From: Terribacillus sp. FSL K6-0262
Lineage (GTDB): Bacteria > Bacillota > Bacilli > Bacillales > Amphibacillaceae
DNA length: 64,000 bases
Assembly: GCF_037977385.1 (NCBI RefSeq)
Contig: NZ_CP150277.1
Span: forward strand, 372,001 to 436,000
Direction of reading: 5' to 3'
Shown: positions 37,727 through 46,505 of the stretch, piece after piece
How the letters are laid out: every line of letters starts with the position of its first letter
Numbering within the stretch: the stretch's first letter is position 1
The notes under the pieces: model-generated
Told to the model about the DNA's origin: nothing
Database searches by the model: none
Seen by the model: only the letters and a program-made list of their open reading frames with translations
Made by a program: the position numbers and the translations under genes

Positions 37727-39217
37727 CTACTTAAACCACCCTTTAAATTTATGAAAACCATCCTTAACCATCCCGGTTAGAGATTTTCCTTTTTTCCATT
37801 CCTTGCTAATAGCCCAGTTTGCTACAACTCCAAGACCTACCCCTATCGCAGTCCCGACACCTGGAATTGGGATAAACGCAGTACCTGCAGCTGTAAATGC
37901 AGCTTGAACACCAGTACTTATGGCAGTGTCTATAGCAGTATCTTCTGCAGCTCTTACATGCGCCTCGGTTCCTTTTAGACCATCTTTCTTAGCATCATTA
38001 TAATTACTGTAGTAACCAAGACCGACTCCCAGAGGTGCTATTGCTTTTCCGGCTGTCTTTGACATACCTTTAGCAGTATCATCCAAATCACTCACTAATG
38101 ATTTTACATTAAAAGTATCTTTTATCCCGCCTTTAAATCCATTACTCCAGTCTTGTTTAAAGGATTCAAATTTTTCTCCGAAGGATGCTTTCTTTTTCCA
38201 ACCATTAAGCGATGGATATTTCTCCACCACAGGCTTACCTGTAGTAGACCATATATGCTTACCTGTTTTTTTATCATAATACATTAACGTTGCTTTCTGT
38301 TTATACTTTACTCTCGTGTCATAACTCCAGTGCTTTTTTGCTATACCGGACTTTTTATGTTTCAGTTGCTGCCTCGCATGATAATCCGGTTCTACCCCTA
38401 GCTTTTTTAAAGCTTCTTCTGAAGCATAGATACGGTAAATTGGTTTGCCCGTAGTTTTATCAACTGATCGCGATACTGTTAATCCTAAATCTTTTGCCGC
38501 CTGCATTACAGGCTTATTGGTTGTATATCCAGATACAGCATCCTTGATATAGGTAATATTTGTGGTTGCCTTGTTTAGAGCAGCCATGACATTAGCTAAT
38601 GATGAATCAGCGCCAGTTTCAAAACGATCAGTCCCGGATTTCTTCCCCGCCTCCGTCATTGCGTTACCTATTTGATCGATCACTTTAGCTAAATTATCGA
38701 TGTCTCCATAGTTTGAGGAATGATAACTTTCCAGGTTATCATTTATAGTCTTTACAACCTCTTCCGACTTTTCTTTCTGGGTGGTCGCTTCCTTAAGCTG
38801 TGGTTTATCCACATTACAAATATCCAGAAGTCCGTCAATTGTTTTATGGATGGAAGATTCACTTGTTTCCAGTTTAGCATGTTGAGTGTCTACTTCTTGA
38901 CAAGTTTCTACCAGATAATCATTCTCAATGATAGCAGCTTTATCTGTATCCACGACAGTAGCAAAAGTCTCTATATGATTGGTTAGATTCACCTCTAATT
39001 CTTCCCATAAATCCTGAAACAATTTTATAGTCAGTCCATGTACATTGGTAAAATAACTTTTTGCATTAGCAGCTGCTCTCCCCCTAAAGGAATCCATCTT
39101 TGTAATTTTGTCGATATCTGAATTTATTCGCTCCAGAACCTCTGTAATATTACTTGAAATATTGGCTAAGTCCTCCGAAAAGCGGCTAACCTCACGCATG
39201 TCCACTTTATTTCCCAT
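37727..39217 (-). CDS. LXG-domain toxin with glycine-rich hydrophobic C-terminus
   Basis: 496 residues. The N-terminal about 220 residues form an LXG domain (helices around SFRGRAAANAKSYFTNVHG). The middle carries KPIYRIYASEEALKKLG and a basic beta region. The C-terminal tip has a long apolar, small-residue stretch (about 425-472: DTAISTGVQAAFTAAGTAF, then IPIPGVGTAIGVGLGVVANW) followed by a cationic tail. That is the design of membrane-depolarising toxins such as TspA or TelE. It follows DUF5082 and DUF5344 partners, typical LXG adaptors. Confidence 0.8.
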   Translation of the reverse strand: MGNKVDMREVSRFSEDLANISSNITEVLERINSDIDKITKMDSFRGRAAANAKSYFTNVHGLTIKLFQDLWEELEVNLTNHIETFATVVDTDKAAIIENDYLVETCQEVDTQHAKLETSESSIHKTIDGLLDICNVDKPQLKEATTQKEKSEEVVKTINDNLESYHSSNYGDIDNLAKVIDQIGNAMTEAGKKSGTDRFETGADSSLANVMAALNKATTNITYIKDAVSGYTTNKPVMQAAKDLGLTVSRSVDKTTGKPIYRIYASEEALKKLGVEPDYHARQQLKHKKSGIAKKHWSYDTRVKYKQKATLMYYDKKTGKHIWSTTGKPVVEKYPSLNGWKKKASFGEKFESFKQDWSNGFKGGIKDTFNVKSLVSDLDDTAKGMSKTAGKAIAPLGVGLGYYSNYNDAKKDGLKGTEAHVRAAEDTAIDTAISTGVQAAFTAAGTAFIPIPGVGTAIGVGLGVVANWAISKEWKKGKSLTGMVKDGFHKFKGWFK

Positions 39218-39259
39218 TAATTAATCCCCCATGAACAATTTATTCAGCGGACGGTTGTA

Positions 39260-39529
39260 TCATTTCTTTCCTAGCTGCTCGTCAGTGTCCCGTATTGTTT
39301 CTCCTACCTCTTTCAATGTTTGGATATCCTGGGCAAGTAATGTCTTATATTTATCCAAAAGTTCAATAGCTTTGACCATTTGTTCTAGATCTTTCGTAAA
39401 AGGGGAAATATTTGTTTTTTCAAGGATATAACTTTTATGCTGGCTAAAAAGCAATGCTTCCGCCGAAGCTTTCAGACTGCTGACATTGGTCTCGAAAACT
39501 TCCATATTAATTGCTACTTCTTTCCCCAT
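39260..39529 (-). CDS. DUF5344 (YwqI-like) LXG partner protein
   Basis: 89 residues, helical: INMEVFETNVSSLKASAEAL then DLEQMVKAIELLDKYKTLLA. It fits YwqI/DUF5344, a small helical protein that binds the LXG domain of the effector encoded next to it and targets it to EssC. GGAG precedes the ATG. It sits between the DUF5082 and LXG genes as in the ywqHIJ locus of B. subtilis. Confidence 0.75.
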   Translation of the reverse strand: MGKEVAINMEVFETNVSSLKASAEALLFSQHKSYILEKTNISPFTKDLEQMVKAIELLDKYKTLLAQDIQTLKEVGETIRDTDEQLGKK

Positions 39530-39533
39530 AAAC

Positions 39534-39953
39534 TCACTCCTTCTTCATTTCCAGCTTTATCCGACCTTCTAAACTGCTCAAAGATACAGACAGCTTCTCT
39601 GCACCTGCCAGACAGTTAGCACGGTTCGCTTCGCAGCGGACTATTTCATCATCAATTGCTTCTTTTGCTTGCTTCGTTTTTTTTACAAAGAGCTGTATTT
39701 GTTCTTGGTATTCTGCATAAGCGTCAGAGAATCGAGTTTCCTCTTTCCCCTTCCAGCGCTTTTTATCAATTTCGTGCGTGTCAATTTTATTTTTATCTGC
39801 TTCGAGTGTAGTAATATCTGCCTGAAGAAGGTTAGAAGCCTCCTGGAGGCGATTAATTTTATCGCCCCATCTGTTGGCTTGGCTTCTTGCATCACTGATT
39901 CCATTTAGCAAGGATTGCTTACGTGATTGCAAAATGCTCAGATTCTTACTCAA
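39534..39953 (-). CDS. DUF5082 (YwqH-like) LXG partner protein with W-K-G motif
   Basis: 139 residues, two long helices with a turn KKRWKGKEETRF (W67-K68-G69), so it is a WXG100-like hairpin. It fits YwqH/DUF5082. It starts at a TTG behind GGAGG and follows essC by 13 bases, which ties the cassette to the secretion machine. It probably pairs with the DUF5344 protein and LXG toxin as an export complex. Confidence 0.75.
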   Translation of the reverse strand: MSKNLSILQSRKQSLLNGISDARSQANRWGDKINRLQEASNLLQADITTLEADKNKIDTHEIDKKRWKGKEETRFSDAYAEYQEQIQLFVKKTKQAKEAIDDEIVRCEANRANCLAGAEKLSVSLSSLEGRIKLEMKKE

Positions 39954-39966
39954 GGATAAGCTCCTC

Positions 39967-42900
39967 CTATTCCGGAATTTTCACCTTCACATGCTGGTGA
40001 TCCATCGCGACATAGCATTCATACGGTTCAGGATATTTCTCCTGGCGGATGAATGGCTGCTTGAAGAGGTCCTGATCGCCAAGGCGCATGCCGACAAGGC
40101 CAAAGATGGCCTGGCTGCGCAGATACTTCGGTACTTGTTCGTAGCTGGTGCCAAGATAATTGTAGACACTGCAAATAATGAAGTAGATGCCGGCTTTGGC
40201 TCCCCGTTCCATCATGAGTGTCGCTTCTTCGAGTGTGAGTCCGGCACGTTCGGTGAAGTCCTGCAGATCCGCAACCTGGACAAGCCACATAGGTTCCGTG
40301 ATACCTTCTGCGTTGCGCTGCTTGATTTCGTGGATGATTTCATTTTTTATCGTGGCGACTCCAATGCTGTCGGAAACGTATGCATGCATATCTTTTCCGA
40401 TACCAGCAAAATCCTGATCCTCCGTATCGATCAGCATGGTTTGATAGACATCTTTCAATAAGGTCATATTCTTTGCCACCGAGTTGATCATGCGATCCAG
40501 TCTGTCCTTTCGATCGCTGATGACAGTCAAATGATCATATAGGGCCGGATTGTAGGCAACAGGCAATACTTCCTCGAAATCCAGTCCAAGCGGTACTTTC
40601 TTTTCTTCCACGATCCGTTTCGTACGGCGCTGCTCCTTGAACTGCTGGAAGTCGACGACGCCTTCTGGCATCATCGGGATGGCATCCGGATAATCACCAT
40701 CCCACGCTTCATTCATATCATTGGCCAAATCTTGGATCCGATCGAGGATTTCCAATACTTCCTGACCGTGTTCAGGCAGCATTGTCTGGAATAGTGCCGG
40801 ATCCTCGATTTTCATAAGGCCCCGCCCTGGTATCTCTTCGATTTCGATGTCGGTCCGGCCGACAATCGATCTTGCTTCGTTGGAATCAATCAAGTACAGC
40901 GCGATTTGGGTCTTGATATTGGACAGCAGCGGCATTCGCATTGCACTCTGACGGCCGGCACTGATGATCAGATGGATCCCGATGCTGGCACCTTCACGAG
41001 CAATCTGCGTGATGACTTTTTCGAAATCATCATTGAAATCACTGTCCCTGACAGATTCATAGTTATCGATCACAAGGCAAATATTCGGTACTGTTTCGCC
41101 GCTTGCTTTTTCGAACAGCTCTATGTTGGCTACGCCAAATTGACTAAGCTTTTGTTTACGCTGCCTCATGACATCTGCAAGCATGCGGGTTAGTTTCCCC
41201 ACCTTTTCCACCTGGTCGATAAGGAAGGTATCTGCCACATGCGGCAGGTTTTTCAATGGAAGCAGACCGTTCGTGCCAAAATCAAGCAGGTATACATGCA
41301 AATGCTCTGGATTATGCTGCTTTACCAAATCGATGACGACAGTCTGCAGGAACGTGGACTTGCCGTAGCCTGGGCTTGAGAATACGGCGATATGACCGTC
41401 CTTCGATAAGTTCAAAGTCAGTGGGATTTGCTGCTGCAATTCCGGCTGGTCGAGCAGGCCGATCATTGGCTCAAGAGGCTTTTTCGGTTCTTTCCATGCA
41501 TCCCGGAATGCCACTGGATGCAGTTCCGGTCCATAAATCTTCTCCGGCAGGGGCGGCAGCCATGGACGTGCCAATGGTTCGATCTGCTGCTCCTCCGTGT
41601 AATCGGCGATATGGTCAATGATTGCGTCAAGCTCTGATGGTATCTTCTCGATGGACTCCTTCTGCTCGAGTCCGCTTAAATCTTCCGTCAGAATATCGTA
41701 TTGTCCTAAATCATTGATACTGTAAATAGTAAGATCCACATGATCTTCATTGTTTTTGTCCGGTACATAATCCGCGCCGCTCCATGCGCTTTGGAACAAT
41801 TCATAGATTTCATTGTTCCCGACTTGCAGATACGCCCGGCCTGGCAGGGTGATTTCCGCTGCATCAGGTGTTTTGATGATTTCATTCGAATCGCTGGCAT
41901 TCTGCACCTTCAATGCCAATTTGAATTTGGAGTTAGACCAGATTTGATCATCCACAACCCCGCTTGGTTTCTGTGTTGCCAGGATCAAATGAATTCCCAA
42001 TGAACGGCCGATCCGAGCCGTCGATACAAGCTCCTTCATAAAATCAGGCTGCTCTGATTTCAATTCGGCGAACTCATCCGAAATCAGGAATAAATGCGGC
42101 ATTGGTTCTTCCACTTTTCCTTGCTTGAACAGCTTCTGATATTGGTTGATATGATTTACATCATGCTCCCCGAACAAACGCTGCCGTTTCTGCAGCTCCG
42201 CTTTAATGGAAGCCAAGGCCCGCTTTGATTGAGCACGATCCAAGTTGGTGATCGTCCCCATCAAATGTGGAAGCCTGCGGAACAGATTCGCCATACCTCC
42301 GCCCTTATAATCGATCAGGAGGAAGGCCACCTCATATGGATGGAAGTTTACCGCAAGCGAGAGAATATAGGATTGGATGATTTCCGATTTACCAGATCCC
42401 GTCGTACCCGCCACCAATCCGTGCGGTCCATGCGCTTTCTCATGGAGGTTAAGCTGGACAATATCCTCTTTCCCCCGCAGTCCAAGCGGCACGGCGAGTG
42501 TCTTATATGTCTCATTGGAGCGCCAGCGAGCTTGGATTGCCAGCTCTTCGACTTTTTCCACTCCGTACATTTCCAGGAAGGTCACTTGTTCCGGGATGGA
42601 GTTCTTCAGGTTTTGCAAATGATTCAGCGGTGCCAATGCCCGGGAAACAGTTTCTTTATCGAAATCCTTCGGGAAATGATCCGGCTGGAATGCTTTATTG
42701 ACGAGCTCCCCTTCTTCCAGGATGATCTTTCCGTCGCTGCTGTCACGGATATCGATGACAGTCTTCACATGCTCCGGCAATGCACGCATGACATCCTGGA
42801 CGAAGACGAGCGATACACCATATTGGCTCGGATCTTCATTGAAGAATTCCATGATGGTATGATCCAGTATCAGTTTCTCATCGGTGATCAGCACGACGTA

Positions 42901-44400
42901 ATGAGGGGAGAAATAAATCTTCTCATTGGAATTGCTTTTTTCATCGACCTGCAGCTTCCGCTCTTTCAGCACTTGATAGAGGCTGTGAAGTACCTGATCA
43001 CGCGAACGTTCATGATAGATGAAGCCGCGGACGTTGATATCACGCACACTTGCATGCGGCAGCCAGCGCATCCAATCCCATTCTTCCTTCTCTTCTTCCG
43101 GGAAAATCGTCACGAACTGCAGATCATGATAGCTGTGGAATAATGCTAGTTGCATGACCAATAGCTGAAGCTGTTCCAGCACGAGCCTGCGCTGTCCTAT
43201 ATATCCGACAGGTCCCTTCATTAAAGAAGTGACGACCGGGACATCATGCAATTCCTTGAACTGCTCGAGCAAATGCCTCGCTTCATCCATCAAGTCATCC
43301 TGATCCTGGGTGAATTCCTCTTCGTTGAATGAAATCTCGAAGCTGGTGTCCACACGTCCCAATCCCGTCCGGAAATTCAGGAAATCATGATGATAGATTG
43401 TCTTTTCATAGATTCGCGCTTCCGTGGCAGCTGCCATTTCCGATATCCTCTGTACATCAGGGTAATGGTAATGCAGCGCATGTCTCTGTTCCTCACTCGC
43501 ATGATAAAGTTCCTTCGTTTTACGCTTCAGGTATTTTTTGTACGTTTCTTCCCTATGCTTCATATCCGCTTTGTATTTCCGTACATTCTTCACATAAGAC
43601 GTGATCGAAAATATAACCGTCACAATTGTGGCGAGCACCATTACGATAATGAAAATCCCTCGCGGCTGAATCAGGGAAATTGCAACCAAAGCCGCAATCA
43701 TGACAAGCGGCGGTACGATATTCCTCGCCAATTGCTCACTCGGTTTACTTGGTTTGCTGGCTGGTTTTGCAATCGTCCGTTTCTCTTCCGGTTCCCGGTA
43801 AATGATACGCGGTGAACGATGATAGTCCGGATACTCCCCTGCGTAGGGTTTCTCCTGGCCGATCAGTTCCATGAATGACGCTTCCATCTTCCCATCGGAT
43901 AGGATTTCAATCGCATCTCCATATACTGTCAGCAAGACACCATCAGCAAATAAAATATCTCCGTCCTCGACCGCTGCGTCATCTTTCAGGAGCTGATAGT
44001 TATGGTAGACATTCCCGCTTCGTACATCCAAACGGAAATCGGATTCTCCTTCATCCCGCAAAAGGACGAAATCAGCATTCCAATCCGCTTTGCGTATATC
44101 ATCATAGGCAGCCGCGCCAAATGTGATCGTTTGCTGGCCGGCAATATCAAACACGTTGGCTTTGTCAGCGTCAAGCAAATGAAGATGCAGTTCCCCTATT
44201 TGCTTTGCAGTGCGAATCTCTTCCTGCTCATAGGTTAATCTCCGGCCATCCCATTCCAGTACTGATTCCGCTGTCAGCCCGCTTACAGTCACCTGATCTT
44301 TGCGCTTGCTCCCAATAGTCAGCCTTTGAGCTGATCGTTCCGGCAAATGGCATTTATGCAGTTTATCTTTATAAGCTACAAGCAGTATTTTATGCGCCAT
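39967..44400 (-). CDS. essC: EssC, type VII secretion ATPase
   Basis: 1477 residues. Two FHA-type domains occupy about 1-200, two membrane helices follow at about 230-280, then FtsK/SpoIIIE ATPase domains. Domain 1 has GTTGSGKSE (about 667) and LLIDYKGGGM. Domain 2 has SSPGYGKST (about 1008). The third module lacks a Walker A, as usual. The motor recognises WXG100 partners and drives export. The ATG at 44400 (MAHKILLVAYK) is preferred over 44433 because of the GGAAGAAGGA upstream. The variable C-terminus is usually matched to the adjoining effectors. Confidence 0.95.
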   Translation of the reverse strand: MAHKILLVAYKDKLHKCHLPERSAQRLTIGSKRKDQVTVSGLTAESVLEWDGRRLTYEQEEIRTAKQIGELHLHLLDADKANVFDIAGQQTITFGAAAYDDIRKADWNADFVLLRDEGESDFRLDVRSGNVYHNYQLLKDDAAVEDGDILFADGVLLTVYGDAIEILSDGKMEASFMELIGQEKPYAGEYPDYHRSPRIIYREPEEKRTIAKPASKPSKPSEQLARNIVPPLVMIAALVAISLIQPRGIFIIVMVLATIVTVIFSITSYVKNVRKYKADMKHREETYKKYLKRKTKELYHASEEQRHALHYHYPDVQRISEMAAATEARIYEKTIYHHDFLNFRTGLGRVDTSFEISFNEEEFTQDQDDLMDEARHLLEQFKELHDVPVVTSLMKGPVGYIGQRRLVLEQLQLLVMQLALFHSYHDLQFVTIFPEEEKEEWDWMRWLPHASVRDINVRGFIYHERSRDQVLHSLYQVLKERKLQVDEKSNSNEKIYFSPHYVVLITDEKLILDHTIMEFFNEDPSQYGVSLVFVQDVMRALPEHVKTVIDIRDSSDGKIILEEGELVNKAFQPDHFPKDFDKETVSRALAPLNHLQNLKNSIPEQVTFLEMYGVEKVEELAIQARWRSNETYKTLAVPLGLRGKEDIVQLNLHEKAHGPHGLVAGTTGSGKSEIIQSYILSLAVNFHPYEVAFLLIDYKGGGMANLFRRLPHLMGTITNLDRAQSKRALASIKAELQKRQRLFGEHDVNHINQYQKLFKQGKVEEPMPHLFLISDEFAELKSEQPDFMKELVSTARIGRSLGIHLILATQKPSGVVDDQIWSNSKFKLALKVQNASDSNEIIKTPDAAEITLPGRAYLQVGNNEIYELFQSAWSGADYVPDKNNEDHVDLTIYSINDLGQYDILTEDLSGLEQKESIEKIPSELDAIIDHIADYTEEQQIEPLARPWLPPLPEKIYGPELHPVAFRDAWKEPKKPLEPMIGLLDQPELQQQIPLTLNLSKDGHIAVFSSPGYGKSTFLQTVVIDLVKQHNPEHLHVYLLDFGTNGLLPLKNLPHVADTFLIDQVEKVGKLTRMLADVMRQRKQKLSQFGVANIELFEKASGETVPNICLVIDNYESVRDSDFNDDFEKVITQIAREGASIGIHLIISAGRQSAMRMPLLSNIKTQIALYLIDSNEARSIVGRTDIEIEEIPGRGLMKIEDPALFQTMLPEHGQEVLEILDRIQDLANDMNEAWDGDYPDAIPMMPEGVVDFQQFKEQRRTKRIVEEKKVPLGLDFEEVLPVAYNPALYDHLTVISDRKDRLDRMINSVAKNMTLLKDVYQTMLIDTEDQDFAGIGKDMHAYVSDSIGVATIKNEIIHEIKQRNAEGITEPMWLVQVADLQDFTERAGLTLEEATLMMERGAKAGIYFIICSVYNYLGTSYEQVPKYLRSQAIFGLVGMRLGDQDLFKQPFIRQEKYPEPYECYVAMDHQHVKVKIPE

Positions 44401-44445
44401 CTTTCCTTCTTCCTCTCTGTGCACTCCATCCATCGCTGATAGACA

Positions 44446-45690
44446 TCATTTCTCTTCTTGGTCATTTTTTTCTTCTTTTGCGTTCTGCTGTTCTCCTGAA
44501 GCTGATTCTTGATCGGATTCCTCACCTAAAGGATCTAAATCATATTCCTCCACCAACTGATCCAGCTGATTTTGAAGCTCCTCCACTTGACTGTCCCGAT
44601 CCGTCCCGGAAAGGTCAGGATTGTTTTTCACTTGTTCGATTTTCTTGATCAATCCGTAAATGATCAGCTGCGGATCATCGAGATATTTGGCTTTATCCAA
44701 AGAAGTATCCAATTCACCACGTCCATTGTAGATCCAATAAAGCAAGTAATCCTGGTCACTTTTCAGTGTGACATTCTTCAATATCGATTCTTTTTCCTCA
44801 TCCGATAATGCTTCCACCTGGATATAGGAATACGCCAGTGCATATTTTGTCTGGCTCGGAAGCTTTTCCGGATCCTCTTCTGCCAATGTCGAAATGACTT
44901 TGTTATAGTTGTCTGCCAGGAACTCCCCATGGGCATCCAATTGCTTATCCTGGAATGGTTCCTTGATCAGGGCAAAGTACACGAGCGGGACAGCAAGCAA
45001 AACACTGAGGGTGATCATGATGATCGACAAACGCTTATACAATCGGAACCGTTTCGCCGGTACAAAGCTCATCGTCTTATCTGTTTTATTCTGTTCCTTT
45101 GTGTAATTTTCCAGAAGGAAGCGCCTCAATGCTTCGATCGATTCAAGCTTTTGGATGCCCTTCTCAAAATCGGACTCATTCGCATTCTCCAGGGAGCCAT
45201 GATAAAGCTGATCGAATGTGTACTTCTTGGAAAACATGGCGATGCACATGCATTTATATTGTTTAAGGAATGTCTCTGACTGCATATCGAATGGGGGTGC
45301 GATATGACGGACACCGCGATGGATCACCTGCGGCATCAAGTTCTCATCAAATACGAGATTGTCAGGATGAAGGAAAAAAGTGATCCGACTTGATAGGAAT
45401 TGCTCCAGCTTGCCAATATTGCTCAAAACGCGCAGCTTATCATTTTGGCGCAGCTTCTGGATGTCGGACCACTTTTTACGATCGGGATGGATGGTATAGA
45501 TGAATTCAAAAGTATCCTCCTGTTCCTGTATCTCCATAGGTGCAAACAGGTCGGAAGGCTGTTGCATCAAGTGCAGCTGCCGGATATCCTTCACCGAGGT
45601 TTGTGATACTGGAAGCGTTATATGGACTGCTTGCTTTTCCTGCTTCAGCGTATATGTAATATTATCCAATTCCATTTTTTTCTCATTCAT
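44446..45690 (-). CDS. essB: EssB, pseudokinase membrane subunit
   Basis: 414 residues (YukC family). A cytoplasmic kinase-like domain without catalytic motifs is followed by one membrane helix (SIIMITLSVLLAVPLVYFAL, about 230) and an outer helical domain ending in an acidic, Gln-rich tail. EssB is a core membrane component linking EssC to the pore. AAGGAG precedes the ATG. It lies between esaB and essC. Confidence 0.93.
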   Translation of the reverse strand: MNEKKMELDNITYTLKQEKQAVHITLPVSQTSVKDIRQLHLMQQPSDLFAPMEIQEQEDTFEFIYTIHPDRKKWSDIQKLRQNDKLRVLSNIGKLEQFLSSRITFFLHPDNLVFDENLMPQVIHRGVRHIAPPFDMQSETFLKQYKCMCIAMFSKKYTFDQLYHGSLENANESDFEKGIQKLESIEALRRFLLENYTKEQNKTDKTMSFVPAKRFRLYKRLSIIMITLSVLLAVPLVYFALIKEPFQDKQLDAHGEFLADNYNKVISTLAEEDPEKLPSQTKYALAYSYIQVEALSDEEKESILKNVTLKSDQDYLLYWIYNGRGELDTSLDKAKYLDDPQLIIYGLIKKIEQVKNNPDLSGTDRDSQVEELQNQLDQLVEEYDLDPLGEESDQESASGEQQNAKEEKNDQEEK

Positions 45691-45733
45691 GTTTTGCTGG
45701 CTCCTTCACAATTAGCACAGACGGCTTGATAGA

Positions 45734-45988
45734 TTACAAGACTACAAGTATATCGCCATCTGTCACCGGATAGTCTCTTAGGTAGTCATCATCCGCCAGG
45801 ACAAGGTGCTTGGTTATGATTTTAATCGTCGAATAGGTATCACTTTGATCCAAATGCAATGTATCCATCACATGATGGAGCAGCTGCTTCACCGTCAGCT
45901 GAGTGGGAATGCGCAAATCATACACAGAACCTTCCCCGAAGATATGCTGAAAGTCCATCGTGACATTGATATGTTTCGTATTGACCAT
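45734..45988 (-). CDS. esaB: EsaB, ubiquitin-like type VII protein
   Basis: 84 residues with a ubiquitin-type beta-grasp pattern (NVTMDFQHIFGEGSVYDLRI, VTDGDILVVL). It matches YukD/EsaB, a cytoplasmic regulator or cofactor of the secretion system. AGGAGAAGG precedes the ATG. Confidence 0.9.
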   Translation of the reverse strand: MVNTKHINVTMDFQHIFGEGSVYDLRIPTQLTVKQLLHHVMDTLHLDQSDTYSTIKIITKHLVLADDDYLRDYPVTDGDILVVL

Positions 45989-45998
45989 CGTCCTTCTC

Positions 45999-46505
45999 CT
46001 AATCCAATAGTTTTCGCATCAGCATATATAGGCCGATACATAATGCAAGTGCAATTCCGATCAGGAATACTAATACACCATTTCCTGAATCCTTTTCAGG
46101 CTCATCTGCTTCATTTTGACCGTTCGCTGCTTCAAAGACATAATCTGCAGTGAACAATGTTTTCTGCACTTCTTCCAAAGGGGATTTTTGATGGAGTTCA
46201 AGTGTAAAGACTCTATCCTGCAAAGCTTCTGCTTGTTCCCTTTTCGTTTCAGCTTTTTGCCGGATTTCATCTGTCGTTTCGCCATTGAACAATCCCGGGA
46301 ACACTTTTTCCTTTTCTGTTTCCTTCAAATCTGTTTTCACATCTTCTTTTTGGATACGGTCGATTTGCAATTGAAGGCCACCGCGTTCACTTTCCTCTTC
46401 ACCAGAATGAGTTTCTGCTGATGCTTCGATAGGCAGAAGCATCAGCAGAAAGATGGTGAATATGAACGCCAAATCAACCCACTTCCGTTTGGTCGTCATC
46501 GGCAT
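45999..46505 (-). CDS. essA: EssA, membrane subunit of type VII system
   Basis: 168 residues with a signal-like N-terminal helix (LAFIFTIFLLMLLPIEASAE), a charged helical outer region and a C-terminal membrane helix (VLVFLIGIALALCIGLYML). This two-helix architecture is that of EssA/YueC. The start has AAGGAG six bases upstream and lies 32 bases inside the esaA coding region, indicating tight coupling. Confidence 0.88.
   Translation of the reverse strand: MPMTTKRKWVDLAFIFTIFLLMLLPIEASAETHSGEEESERGGLQLQIDRIQKEDVKTDLKETEKEKVFPGLFNGETTDEIRQKAETKREQAEALQDRVFTLELHQKSPLEEVQKTLFTADYVFEAANGQNEADEPEKDSGNGVLVFLIGIALALCIGLYMLMRKLLD

Noticed and set aside
42229..43143. 304-codon plus-strand frame inside essC
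   Set aside because: It is antisense to the essC ATPase domain with no family features; the real gene is on the minus strand.
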